A DNA stretch of 38,583 nucleotides from JALHTG01 sp964653695 (GTDB taxonomy: Archaea > Thermoproteota > Bathyarchaeia > 40CM-2-53-6 > JALHTG01): positions 1-38,583 of the forward strand of contig CAZZFQ010000007.1 of NCBI GenBank assembly GCA_964653695.1. The letters are read 5' to 3'. This document shows positions 1 through 6,628 of this stretch, in pieces (the first letter of the stretch is position 1; each line of letters begins with the position of its first letter). The notes beneath the pieces are model-generated. The model did no database searches, was not told where the DNA came from, and saw only the letters and a program-made list of their open reading frames with translations. The position numbers were made by a program, and so were the translations under genes.

Positions 1-275
1 GGCACTATCTCCGTCCTTCCTAGTGACTCCTCGTCTTGAAGAAACCGTCGTATCTCCGCTGCTCTCACACCGTAGGGGTGGACTTCATGCTCTTTTTTTG
101 CTTGCTTCACAAATCGGTCGCTTGTTAGACCAACTATGACTCTATCTCCAATCTGAAGGGCTTTTCGCAGAAGCGTCTTATGGCCTCTGTGCAGAATATC
201 GAACGTTCCGCCGACGCCAACAAGTCTAAAACGCTTATGTCGGCTCATTCCAATCGCTTCGGTCATGGAAGGCAT
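1..275 (-). CDS. Phosphopantetheine adenylyltransferase-like protein (archaeal CoaD type), 3' part cut by window edge
   Basis: The minus strand reads out of the window. The N-terminal 91 residues are visible and contain the nucleotidyltransferase signature GGTFDILHRGH, the HxGH motif that binds ATP, followed by a helix and the strand RVIVGLTSDRFV. This matches the archaeal COG1019 family, which transfers AMP from ATP to 4'-phosphopantetheine to give dephospho-CoA. Three in-frame ATGs exist, at 275, 266 and 248. The first is the upper limit, because a stop lies just upstream. The one at 248 gives the usual short lead of about ten residues before GGTFD. It lies downstream of the arginine decarboxylase gene with a gap of about 70 bases, so the two may be co-transcribed. 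A related cytidylyl- or NMN-adenylyltransferase cannot be excluded from the N-terminus alone. Confidence 0.8.
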   Translation of the reverse strand, partial: MPSMTEAIGMSRHKRFRLVGVGGTFDILHRGHKTLLRKALQIGDRVIVGLTSDRFVKQAKKEHEVHPYGVRAAEIRRFLQDEESLGRTEIV

Positions 276-346
276 GTTCTTTCGCAAGTACTACGTCGAG
301 GTAATGGTTCTTTGAGAATAGTCCCTCGACCATCATTTCGGTCCTT

Positions 347-889
347 TCACGCGTTGTTTGGCAGAGAACGCCTCGATTCATCTTCCGTCCATGGGGCGAA
401 TACTAGCGCCACGATGACAGTGCCGTACTTTCCTTTCGGGACCTCTATGAATTCTGCTCTAGTCTCAATCTTATCGATTTTCAGATCGCGGATCTTAGCC
501 ATTTCATCTAGCTTGGATTTGAGTTCCCTTCCGATTGCCTCCTTGTCCTTGTATCCATGAGCCTCTGCGACCAGACCGTATCTTTCCTTCTTGTCTGTTG
601 TGCCTTTGGTCCAACCGATTCCCGCGCCAATCGTCTCTCCTGGATCACCGTCCATTCGTGCCATCACCGCGAACGTAACCGTTCCAGCAGTTATCGGCGA
701 GTTCTTGGTCTCTTCAGCGTCTGGTGGAAGGATGGAGGATACATTGACTAGGTTGCACTGTGCGATGCCAGCCTTGGCCAGAGCTGCATCGAAGGCGTTC
801 AACGGCGAAACGGAGCTCGTCGCGGAACCGGCCGCGATAAAGAACTTCCTCGGGAGGAAAGCTCCGTGCAGACTCCGCGTCTCCTGCAT
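347..889 (-). CDS. pdaD: Pyruvoyl-dependent arginine decarboxylase
   Basis: This 180-residue protein fits the PvlArgDC family, which decarboxylates arginine to agmatine, the entry step of archaeal polyamine synthesis. The proenzyme cleaves itself between two serines to form the pyruvoyl group. The expected site is visible at residues 51-52 in NVSSILPPDA. Other family features are the N-terminal FFIAAGSATS strand and the GAGIGWTKG and EAHGYKD segments. The start is ATG at 889. A purine-rich GGAGG lies somewhat far upstream. An ACTTAAAAGG box at 962-971 is the likely promoter. The gene is divergent from deoxyhypusine synthase, which fits because polyamines derived from agmatine supply the aminobutyl group for hypusine. 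Confidence 0.93.
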   Translation of the reverse strand: MQETRSLHGAFLPRKFFIAAGSATSSVSPLNAFDAALAKAGIAQCNLVNVSSILPPDAEETKNSPITAGTVTFAVMARMDGDPGETIGAGIGWTKGTTDKKERYGLVAEAHGYKDKEAIGRELKSKLDEMAKIRDLKIDKIETRAEFIEVPKGKYGTVIVALVFAPWTEDESRRSLPNNA

Positions 890-961
890 TACCTACCTTC
901 TGTCCTCCTTGCGCCGAACTTACATCGTTCATTGAATTGTTTCCATTGTATCGTTTTCATT

Positions 962-971
962 CCTTTTAAGT
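962..971 (-). promoter_or_regulatory. TATA-like box for the arginine decarboxylase gene
   Basis: On the minus strand this reads ACTTAAAAGG, a good archaeal TATA box. It sits about 75 bases before the ATG at 889, which leaves a leader of roughly 45-50 bases. The rest of the 890-1195 intergenic stretch holds two copies of the palindromic octamer ATCATGAT (1062-1069 and 1075-1082) and a weaker TATA-like CTTTTATCC just before deoxyhypusine synthase. Confidence 0.5.
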
Positions 972-1195
972 CTTGACTTGAGGTACTTTTCAACGTTGAA
1001 TCATGAACTCAGTGGTCAATTCTATCGTCGATCTTTTGTCTGTGCATCGTGGCACTGGTCAATCATGATCACTCATCATGATGAATTCGCAACTCAAAAC
1101 GTACGAACTCTCCGCCAACATTCTCATAGCCCATGTTGCATTCAATCGTTGCACACATCTTTTATCCGAGCGCCAGTACAATATATCGAGCCGGA

Positions 1196-2251
1196 ATGAC
1201 GCGAACTCGTTTTTTGAAGTTCCCAACAGTTCCTTTTGAGGTTTCCGACAAGGAAACGATTAGCGACATCCTTGTCGGAATGCGCTCGACAGGTTTTCAA
1301 GGGCGAAAACTTGCAGAGGTTGCTGATATATGGACTAGGATGTTCAAGAAGACGAACTGTGTCATATGGCTAGGGGTTGCGGGTGCCCTCGTTCCCGCAG
1401 GGATGCGGAAGATCATATCTTATTTGATCAGAAGACGGATGGTTGATGTCTTGGTCAGCACTGGAGCGAACCTCTACCATGACTGCTTTGAAGCTAGGGG
1501 CCAAAGACATTATGTCGGCTCCGCCCTCCTGAACGACGTGCAACTTCGGAAACAACGCATAGACCGCATTTATGATGTCTTGGCTGATGAGCAGAAGTTC
1601 TACAAGACTGACACATGGATTGAGAAGGAGTTTTGTTCCTACCTTCTGGACAACAGGCCCTATTCCTCAAGGGAGATCCTTCATCTGCTGGGAAAAATAC
1701 TGGAGGAAAAGGGGCGAGAAAACGAGTCTATTCTTATCGACGCCTACAAGTCCCGCGTCCCGATCTTCTGCCCCGCCTTCGCAGACAGCGCACTGGGTTT
1801 CTCGATAATGTTCGCAAACCGGAAGCGAGGAAGAAGAATTGTTCTGGACAACTTGAAAGACGTGGAAGAAAGTTCAAGGATAACCGAGAAGGCAAGGATG
1901 ACGGGAGTTGTATATCTTGGTGGGGGAGTTCCAAAGAACTTCATTCAACAGACCGCGGTCATAGCAAGCTACCAGACCAGACACGACAAGAGCCACAGCC
2001 TAGCGGTTCAAATGACGATGGACATGCCTGTATGGGGAGGGCTAAGCGGATGCACATTTGAGGAGGCTCAAAGCTGGGGAAAGATAGGCAGAAACGCCAG
2101 GACCGCGACCTGCTATGCTGACATTACAATTGCTCTTCCAATCGTTACCTGTGCGTTGGCTGAGAGGTTCAAGAGGCTCAGGCGTAGCGTCCCGGTGTTC
2201 GGTTGGGACGCTCAAGGCCTAACAATCAGCTACGAACGCCTCAGACTATAG
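1196..2251 (+). CDS. dys: Deoxyhypusine synthase
   Basis: This 351-residue protein is a clear deoxyhypusine synthase (COG1899). The enzyme transfers the aminobutyl group of spermidine, or a related polyamine, to a lysine of initiation factor aIF5A using NAD. The N-terminal KFPTVPFEVSDK region, the NAD-binding GVAGALVPAGMRK and VSTGANLYHD stretches, the GGGVPKNFIQQ motif and the catalytic lysine in SWGKI (about residue 296) are all present. The ATG at 1196 is chosen because an upstream in-frame ATG at 1133 would add 21 residues with no family match. A TATA-like CTTTTATCC lies about 30 bases before the chosen start, suggesting a leaderless or very short-leader transcript. The length is typical of archaeal enzymes. 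Confidence 0.95.
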   Translation: MTRTRFLKFPTVPFEVSDKETISDILVGMRSTGFQGRKLAEVADIWTRMFKKTNCVIWLGVAGALVPAGMRKIISYLIRRRMVDVLVSTGANLYHDCFEARGQRHYVGSALLNDVQLRKQRIDRIYDVLADEQKFYKTDTWIEKEFCSYLLDNRPYSSREILHLLGKILEEKGRENESILIDAYKSRVPIFCPAFADSALGFSIMFANRKRGRRIVLDNLKDVEESSRITEKARMTGVVYLGGGVPKNFIQQTAVIASYQTRHDKSHSLAVQMTMDMPVWGGLSGCTFEEAQSWGKIGRNARTATCYADITIALPIVTCALAERFKRLRRSVPVFGWDAQGLTISYERLRL

Positions 2252-2383
2252 TCAGACCGAGTCTCGACGACGATCCAGTAAGCATGATTCAGCCTCAACG
2301 AATCGGTCCAATGATGAGGAAACGTCGAAGGGATGGATACGAAAATAACAAGCTCAGTTGAGTCAGTTAGGCTCAAACATACT

Positions 2384-2797
2384 TCAGCGGTGAGATGTAA
2401 CGTCTTTCGGACCTGAGACTCCAGGCTCGTATTCAGCCGATTCTTCAGTCGCAGAATTCCTCCTTCTCAACCAGACTGCAAGCGGAACAGGTTTCTCCAT
2501 CGGCTTTGGCATCCGTCTTGATACAGTTCCTATTGGTTGCTTGTCTACTGGTCGAATGGGACTTGAACGAGCACCCCATGACGTCGGATACTGCTCAGTC
2601 TGGTCTTGAGTGAGGGGGAATATTCTGACATTTGCCACGTCGTACGTAAGTGCCTTCCCGCATCCTGGGCAAGTTCCGTTGTATCTGCGAATCGTTTCGA
2701 TAGGCTCCTCCATTTCGGGCCCATCAAAAAGAACAGTATTGCAACTTTTGCACACAGTCAGTTGAGGCAAATCGCCATCACTTTCACAACGAATCAC
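2384..2797 (-). CDS. Zinc-ribbon protein of unknown function
   Basis: This protein of about 137 residues begins with a GTG. It has one likely zinc site made of two knuckles, CKSC near residue 17 and CPGC near residue 45, with about 25 residues between them. After the zinc ribbon comes a basic, proline-rich and probably disordered tail (PTSWGARSSPIRP and similar) with several arginine clusters. No enzyme motif is seen. It stands alone between deoxyhypusine synthase, to which it is convergent, and the tRNA gene. Its upstream region contains TTGTTAAGG about 38 bases before the start, a possible promoter. The function is unknown; small archaeal zinc ribbons often bind nucleic acid or protein partners, but nothing here decides that. 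Confidence 0.6.
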   Translation of the reverse strand: MIRCESDGDLPQLTVCKSCNTVLFDGPEMEEPIETIRRYNGTCPGCGKALTYDVANVRIFPLTQDQTEQYPTSWGARSSPIRPVDKQPIGTVSRRMPKPMEKPVPLAVWLRRRNSATEESAEYEPGVSGPKDVTSHR

Positions 2798-3205
2798 GAG
2801 GAAAATGATATGAAGCTTCTAGACATTTTCTCCTTAACAATTGGCGCCATACAATCGCCATCAGTCCTCGAAGCTGACTCATTCGTGATGCGAATACAGT
2901 TGGAGGACATTTGAGATCTGACCCTGTGAGAATCGAGGCCCCGTATGAATCACGTCTCTCGAGCAGGGCTTGGCGGAGAGCCTCTCCTTTGCGACTGTGG
3001 CAATGATTCCTACTTAAGGCTCAGACAAAGAGGAATAGGACTACTTCGTTCGTCTCCGTCTCTGGGATATTCTACTGTAGCCCAATCTGCAGGAACATGA
3101 TGTCCTTGACTAGGAAGGTCAAGTGTCATCACGGTCTTATGCAGAAGCTTGGCTTTCCAAGAGAAAAAAACGCGGTCCAGAGCCCATGTTGTTATTCAGG
3201 TACGA
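2798..3205. other. Intergenic stretch between zinc-ribbon gene and tRNA-Gln
   Basis: About 400 bases without a convincing gene. It holds the upstream region of the zinc-ribbon gene and the 3' flank of the tRNA. A plus-strand TATA-like TACTTAAGG near 3011 has no recognisable gene behind it. The short open frames here look random in composition. Confidence 0.4.
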
Positions 3206-3243
3206 TGGTAGCCCGGGGGAGATTCGAACTCCCGTCGACGGGT

Positions 3244-3262
3244 GTCTTCTCGTGCGATCGAT
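3244..3262 (-). other. tRNA-Gln intron 3 (canonical site 37/38)
   Basis: The intron is 19 nt. The 3-nt bulges GGA and ACA flank a 4-nt helix (CTCT with GAAG, one mismatch and one wobble), and the intron hairpin is TCG-ATCGCA-CGA. Cutting after the second base of each bulge gives exactly the anticodon loop CTCTGGA. Confidence 0.75.
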
Positions 3263-3278
3263 CCAGAGCCCGTTATCC

Positions 3279-3299
3279 ATGCTCGTGGTCTGACCCACT
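3279..3299 (-). other. tRNA-Gln intron 2 (after A21 in the D-loop)
   Basis: The inferred intron is 21 nt and centres on the hairpin GTGG-GTCAGA-CCAC with flanking 3-nt bulges AAA and ATG. Its removal joins A21 directly to the D-stem strand GGAT. The 4-bp helix has one mismatch, so this is a relaxed motif. Confidence 0.65.
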
Positions 3300-3311
3300 T
3301 TGACCGCTAGA

Positions 3312-3339
3312 TTCGGCAGCCGACTACTTCAGTTGGCCT
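3312..3339 (-). other. tRNA-Gln intron 1 (D-arm, after position 10)
   Basis: The inferred intron is 28 nt. An internal helix GGCC/GGCT and an adjoining 4-bp helix CGGT/GCCG separate 3-nt bulges CGA and AAT, as in a relaxed bulge-helix-bulge motif. Removing it restores T8, C9 and the nearly invariant G10. Confidence 0.65.
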
Positions 3340-3349
3340 CGACCGGGCT

Positions 3350-3684
3350 TCGTCCCGGGCTGGGTAGAAGACGCCGCCAAAAGCCCTTTAAGGGTTTCTG
3401 ACTGGCAAGCAGGGTCTTCGATCGAAGTGAGTACAATTTGCGACAGTGGGATGCCTTGGGTAGCGTATATTTCACGATACACGGTAACGCGCATCCTTTG
3501 TTGGTCAGATATCTTGCGATTTCACCTCGATGGTCCACTGTACGAATGGCTGCCCACTACACCTGTGGTTCTGTTGCATCAGTAGAGCGGCCTTGCTTCG
3601 CCTACCGCACAAGTCAGGTTAGAAGTTGTAGGATCTCAATCTATTGAGGGGAAATCGACGAAATCTGTGGGGTGCAATCTTACC
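3350..3684. other. Intergenic stretch between tRNA-Gln and TFB promoter
   Basis: About 330 bases. On the minus strand a CTTAAAGG-like box near 3386-3396 is a plausible tRNA promoter. On the plus strand CCGGG-CTTCGT-CCCGG (3343-3358) can form a hairpin that overlaps the tRNA 5' end. Nothing else stands out. The short open frames do not look coding. Confidence 0.35.
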
Positions 3685-3698
3685 GAAAGGCTTAAATA
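3685..3698 (+). promoter_or_regulatory. BRE/TATA promoter of the TFB gene
   Basis: GAAAGG followed by CTTAAATA is a very good BRE plus TATA box. Transcription should start near 3720, about 45 bases before the ATG at 3766. The box lies inside a longer open frame that begins at 3667, which argues that the true protein start is downstream. Confidence 0.75.
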
Positions 3699-3765
3699 CA
3701 TCCTAGAGGGGCTTCTCCTACGCCTCGGGCCAGAGACGCCGATTCTCGCCTCCGTTCCTACTGAA

Positions 3766-4749
3766 ATGACGCGCATGAATATGATGGCTCTAGTCCACGC
3801 CATCGATAAAGAGAGGAGAAAAATGGGTGCTGCGCGAGACCGCGTGAGTTCTGTCAGCCATTGCCCTGAATGTGGAAGTGACCACCTAGTCGAAGACTAT
3901 GATCAGGGTGAAGTGATCTGCCAAGCATGCGGGCTCGTTCTGACCGATCATGCAATGAGCCGAGGACCTGAATGGAGAGCCTTCACCAAGGAGGAGAAGG
4001 ACGAACGGGGCAGGGTGGGAATACCGATCTCGTATTCGATTCATGACAAAGGCCTGTCGACAGTTATCGACCGAGTCAATCGCGATGCATACGGTAGGCA
4101 GCTTCCCCTTTCCACGAGACTTCAAATGCTAAAGCTCCGGAAATGGCAGATCCGAACACGGGTTCACTCATCAGCAGATAGGAACCTGGCTCAAGCAATG
4201 GCAGAACTGGATAGGCTCACTGACAGGCTTCACATCCCTGCGCCTATCAAGGAGAGGGCTGCTGTGGTCTACAGAAAGGCCCTGGACAGCGGGCTGGTGA
4301 GAGGAAGGTCGATAGCTGCGATCGCGGCAGCGGCACTGTATGCAGCATGCCGATCTTCCGAAACTCCGCGGACTCTGAAAGAGGTTTCTTCAGCATCACG
4401 GATACGAAAGAAAGATGTGGCCAGGTGCTACAGGCTTTTGCTACGTGAACTTGACATCAAGATGCCCGTTGAGGACCCAGTTCGATGTATCTCCAAGATC
4501 GCCAACAAAGTGGGCATTGCAACCCAGACTGAGAGAAGAGGAATCAAGATCCTTGAGGACGCAAAAAAGAAAGGAATAGTCGCCGGCAAGGATCCAATGG
4601 GACTCGCCGCGGCCGCCCTATACGTGGCGTGTGTTTTGGAAGGAGAAAAGAAGACGCAGAAGGAAATCGCTGAGGTCGCGAACGTCACAGAAGTTACTGT
4701 GAGAAACCGCTACAAGGGCTTGAAGGACGCTCTTGGCCTGAACGTCTGA
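3766..4749 (+). CDS. tfb: Transcription initiation factor TFB (TFIIB homolog)
   Basis: This 327-residue protein has the full TFB layout. An N-terminal zinc ribbon (CPECGSDHLVED and CQACGLVL) recruits RNA polymerase. The B-reader/linker region follows around RGPEWRAFTKEEKDERGRVG. Two cyclin-like repeats (roughly residues 125-215 and 220-315) bind TBP and the BRE. The repeats carry the usual AAAALYAACR and AAAALYVACV helices. The start at 3766 is chosen because the TATA box is at 3691-3698. Further ATGs at 3775, 3781 and 3784 are possible alternatives. The lead of about 35 residues before the zinc ribbon is somewhat long and rich in Met and charged residues. Archaea may hold several TFB copies and this window does not show how many. 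Confidence 0.95.
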   Translation: MTRMNMMALVHAIDKERRKMGAARDRVSSVSHCPECGSDHLVEDYDQGEVICQACGLVLTDHAMSRGPEWRAFTKEEKDERGRVGIPISYSIHDKGLSTVIDRVNRDAYGRQLPLSTRLQMLKLRKWQIRTRVHSSADRNLAQAMAELDRLTDRLHIPAPIKERAAVVYRKALDSGLVRGRSIAAIAAAALYAACRSSETPRTLKEVSSASRIRKKDVARCYRLLLRELDIKMPVEDPVRCISKIANKVGIATQTERRGIKILEDAKKKGIVAGKDPMGLAAAALYVACVLEGEKKTQKEIAEVANVTEVTVRNRYKGLKDALGLNV

Positions 4750-4784
4750 CCAATCATACGATCTCTCTTTCTTCTGAACTAGGC

Positions 4785-4793
4785 CATAAATAT
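4785..4793 (+). promoter_or_regulatory. TATA box of the aspartate racemase gene
   Basis: CATAAATAT lies about 35 bases before the ATG at 4824, placing the transcription start close to the start codon (short leader). Confidence 0.5.
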
Positions 4794-4823
4794 GTCAGCG
4801 AAGACAAGCGCTCTGACTAAGGG

Positions 4824-5543
4824 ATGCGCATGAGTCCAGATCGACACAAAATTGTCGGTATCCTCGGTGGAATGGGACCTGAGGCCACCATAGACCTTTT
4901 CACCAAGATAGTCCGATCCACGCCTGCTTCAAAAGATCAGGACCATCTTCGGATCATAATAGACAATAACCCTCTGATCCCAGATCGACAAGAAGCAATC
5001 TTGGAAGGCGGCCCTTCGCCAGCTCGCCTTTTGATTGAAACCGCTAGAAATCTTGAAGCTGCTGGAGCAGACTTTATCGTCGTTCCCTGCAACACCGCTC
5101 ACTACTGGATTGAGCAAATAAGGAGCGCTGTGAGAATTCCTGTCGTTGACATGATCAAGGAAACCGTCGAACATGTGGCAAGATCGTATCCCTCGCTGAG
5201 GACTGTAGGTCTTCTCGCGGCAACTGGAACTGTGAGGTCCGGACTCTATCAGCAGCGCTTTCTGGAAATTGGAATCAGAGCTATCTCACCCTCGGACAGT
5301 GATCAAGATGGTCTGATGCAAGCAATCTATGCGGTGAAAGCCGGTGACCTGTCCAAGTCATCTACCGTAGCCATTCGAATAGGTCAGAGACTAGTTGCGG
5401 CTGGAGCTGAGGCTGCAATAGCCGGATGCACTGAGATCCCACTCGTCATGAGAGCAGGTGACATCTCAGTTCCAATTGTTGACGCGACCGAGGTACTGGC
5501 TAGGCGGACTGTAGAGATTGCTCGGAGGTCACTCGTGCTCTGA
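4824..5543 (+). CDS. Aspartate/glutamate racemase family protein
   Basis: This 239-residue protein belongs to the cofactor-free Asp/Glu/hydantoin racemase superfamily, closest to aspartate racemase (COG1794). It begins with the typical strand KIVGILGGMGPEATIDLF. The two catalytic cysteines are visible in PCNTAH (middle of the protein) and GCTEIPL (near the C-terminus), which are the two-base pair of the enzyme. The length is typical of the family. It would interconvert L- and D-aspartate. Substrate choice cannot be read from sequence, and glutamate or another amino acid is possible. An alternative ATG lies at 4830. It has its own promoter and overlaps the 3' end of the convergent zinc-ribbon gene by 15 bases. 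Confidence 0.88.
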   Translation: MRMSPDRHKIVGILGGMGPEATIDLFTKIVRSTPASKDQDHLRIIIDNNPLIPDRQEAILEGGPSPARLLIETARNLEAAGADFIVVPCNTAHYWIEQIRSAVRIPVVDMIKETVEHVARSYPSLRTVGLLAATGTVRSGLYQQRFLEIGIRAISPSDSDQDGLMQAIYAVKAGDLSKSSTVAIRIGQRLVAAGAEAAIAGCTEIPLVMRAGDISVPIVDATEVLARRTVEIARRSLVL

Positions 5544-5747
5544 GGATGACTTTGCTCGCGAGTCGTCCTCTAACTCTACAATGAAGTGCCCGTGGTATCC
5601 GCAGCTCTGGCATAGAAATCTTGTAGGAAAGAGGAATCCAACGACGGTGCCGGATCTCCGGATGCCTGTACTTCCACACTTGGGGCAAACAATTACCTGG
5701 CGCTTGCGTCTCCTCATGCTCGCTACCACATTGAGAATGCTTCGCAA
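5529..5747 (-). CDS. Small zinc-ribbon protein
   Basis: This 72-residue protein carries two knuckles, CPKC (residues 21-24) and CQSC (about 46-49). Between them lie basic residues and the hydrophobic run VVGFLFPTRF, followed by an acidic, serine-rich tail. The knuckle pattern is that of a zinc ribbon. The TTG at 5747 is preferred because AAGGAG lies nine bases upstream. An ATG at 5717 would remove ten residues. It follows the aIF1 gene by 31 bases on the same strand and is probably in the same transcript, hinting at a role in translation or RNA, but no family with known function is recognised. Confidence 0.65.
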   Translation of the reverse strand: MRSILNVVASMRRRKRQVIVCPKCGSTGIRRSGTVVGFLFPTRFLCQSCGYHGHFIVELEDDSRAKSSSEHE

Positions 5748-5778
5748 GCGTTTCAGCTCCTTGAAGTCGACTCGCCTA

Positions 5779-6087
5779 TCAGTGGACCTCTATGCTGGAT
5801 GCGGGAAAACCGTAGTCCAGTAGCAGCTTCTTGACCTTGTCTCGATGGTCGCCTTGAAGCATCACTACGCTGTCTTTCACTGTTCCTCCGCACGCACAAA
5901 CTGCTTTCATCTTCGAAGCCAACTCACCCAAGTTGACACTACGAGCGTCGACACCCTCCACTACGGTCAGATTCTTGCCCCATTTCCGCGTCTCAAGACG
6001 AACCTTGACGCGCTGCTGCTCCATGCTGATTGTGCTGCACACACAGAGGTCCTTTGGTAGGCCGCAAATTGCACAAACTTCAGCCAT
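5779..6087 (-). CDS. Translation initiation factor aIF1 (SUI1 family)
   Basis: This 102-residue protein has the archaeal SUI1 layout. An N-terminal zinc knuckle (CAICGLPKDLCVC) is followed by the SUI1 domain, including the KWGKNLTVVEG strand, CACGGTVKD, VMLQGDHRDKVKKLL and a final GFPASSIEVH. The factor binds the 30S subunit and monitors start-codon choice. The ATG at 6087 gives the family's usual N-terminus MAEVCAICG; a longer open frame upstream includes the promoter and is rejected. A small zinc-ribbon gene follows directly. Several genes in this window seem to use weak start codons, which makes this factor's neighbourhood worth remembering. Confidence 0.93.
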   Translation of the reverse strand: MAEVCAICGLPKDLCVCSTISMEQQRVKVRLETRKWGKNLTVVEGVDARSVNLGELASKMKAVCACGGTVKDSVVMLQGDHRDKVKKLLLDYGFPASSIEVH

Positions 6088-6141
6088 TCTTCTTTTCTTG
6101 GGCTCCCCTATGTTTTTCCGGCTCGATACTCTTCTTCCTGA

Positions 6142-6150
6142 GTATTTAAG
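6142..6150 (-). promoter_or_regulatory. TATA box of the aIF1 gene
   Basis: On the minus strand it reads CTTAAATAC, about 60 bases upstream of the aIF1 ATG, predicting a leader of roughly 30 bases. Confidence 0.6.
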
Positions 6151-6222
6151 GCTACCCTGATAATAAAACAGACACAGCCCGTCTAGGAGCACACACATTT
6201 CGAAGAGTTCGCAGATGTGAGA

Positions 6223-6621
6223 CTATCGCTTTGTCACCCGCACTATGCCAGAATTCCCCTCAACTTCAACCCAGTCGCCTGTTCGAATAGCCTCCACAGG
6301 GTTACTGTCCAGCCTGTCCACCAGAGGAATCCTCGCCAATACGCATCCACCGATTATTATCGGTTCAGTCTCAATGTTCACGATAGCCGCCGGTGCAGCC
6401 CCGTGCTTGCGCAATCCGTATATTACATAGCTTCCAACTGTGCTACCCTTTCCTCTAGGAAAGATGAACACCTTTCCCTGTATGCTATGGCCCTCAAGCT
6501 CATGGCCCACCTCAACCACAATGCCGGTTGTCGGGTCGACTCCTCCGAAAAACGAGACAGCTCGCTTGCTTATGATTGCCTCTCCCACGCCTTGTCCGGC
6601 AACAACCCTTCTGCCCTTCAT
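6223..6621 (-). CDS. Phosphomevalonate dehydratase small subunit (aconitase X swivel domain, DUF126)
   Basis: This protein of about 132 residues is the swivelling domain subunit of aconitase X. It pairs with the large subunit encoded just upstream to dehydrate 5-phosphomevalonate to trans-anhydromevalonate phosphate in the archaeal modified mevalonate pathway. The family signature is plain: MKGRRVVAGQGVGEA at the N-terminus, then FFGGVDPTTGIVVE, GHELEGHSIQGKVFIFP and RGKGSTVGSYV, where the serine after RGKG corresponds to the catalytic position of aconitases. The ATG at 6621 matches the usual family start and leaves seven bases after the large-subunit stop. An upstream ATG at 6642 would overlap that gene. 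The protein is cytoplasmic. Confidence 0.9.
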   Translation of the reverse strand: MKGRRVVAGQGVGEAIISKRAVSFFGGVDPTTGIVVEVGHELEGHSIQGKVFIFPRGKGSTVGSYVIYGLRKHGAAPAAIVNIETEPIIIGGCVLARIPLVDRLDSNPVEAIRTGDWVEVEGNSGIVRVTKR

Positions 6622-6628
6622 TTCCAGC

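Larger units (their letters stand above)
3206..3349 (-). tRNA. tRNA-Gln (anticodon CTG) interrupted by three short introns, CCA encoded
   Basis: I assembled this tRNA by hand on the minus strand. Exons are 3349-3340, 3311-3300, 3278-3263 and 3243-3206. The joined 76-nt RNA has a perfect 7-bp acceptor stem (AGCCCGG with CCGGGCT), a D stem GTCT/GGAT with loop AGCGGTCAA, an anticodon stem ACGGG/CCCGT, the loop CTCTGGA with anticodon CTG, and a 4-nt variable loop typical of Gln/Glu/Asp tRNAs. It also has a T arm GGGAG-TTCGAAT-CTCCC, discriminator A and an encoded CCA. The introns lie after positions 10, 21 and 37. The third has a well-formed bulge-helix-bulge layout with 3-nt bulges GGA and ACA, though its central 4-bp helix has one mismatch. 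Exact borders of introns 1 and 2 are less certain by one or two bases. A second AGCCCGG copy at 3361-3355 is rejected as the 5' end because position 8 would not be T. Confidence 0.85.

Noticed and set aside
3355..3361. Alternative 5' end of the tRNA at 3361
   Set aside because: The acceptor strand AGCCCGG is repeated here, but the next base would be G rather than T at position 8, and the rest of the D arm would not fit. The copy at 3349 fits fully.
3667..3765. N-terminal extension of TFB by 33 residues
   Set aside because: The region contains the BRE/TATA box of the gene, and the added residues do not resemble TFB.
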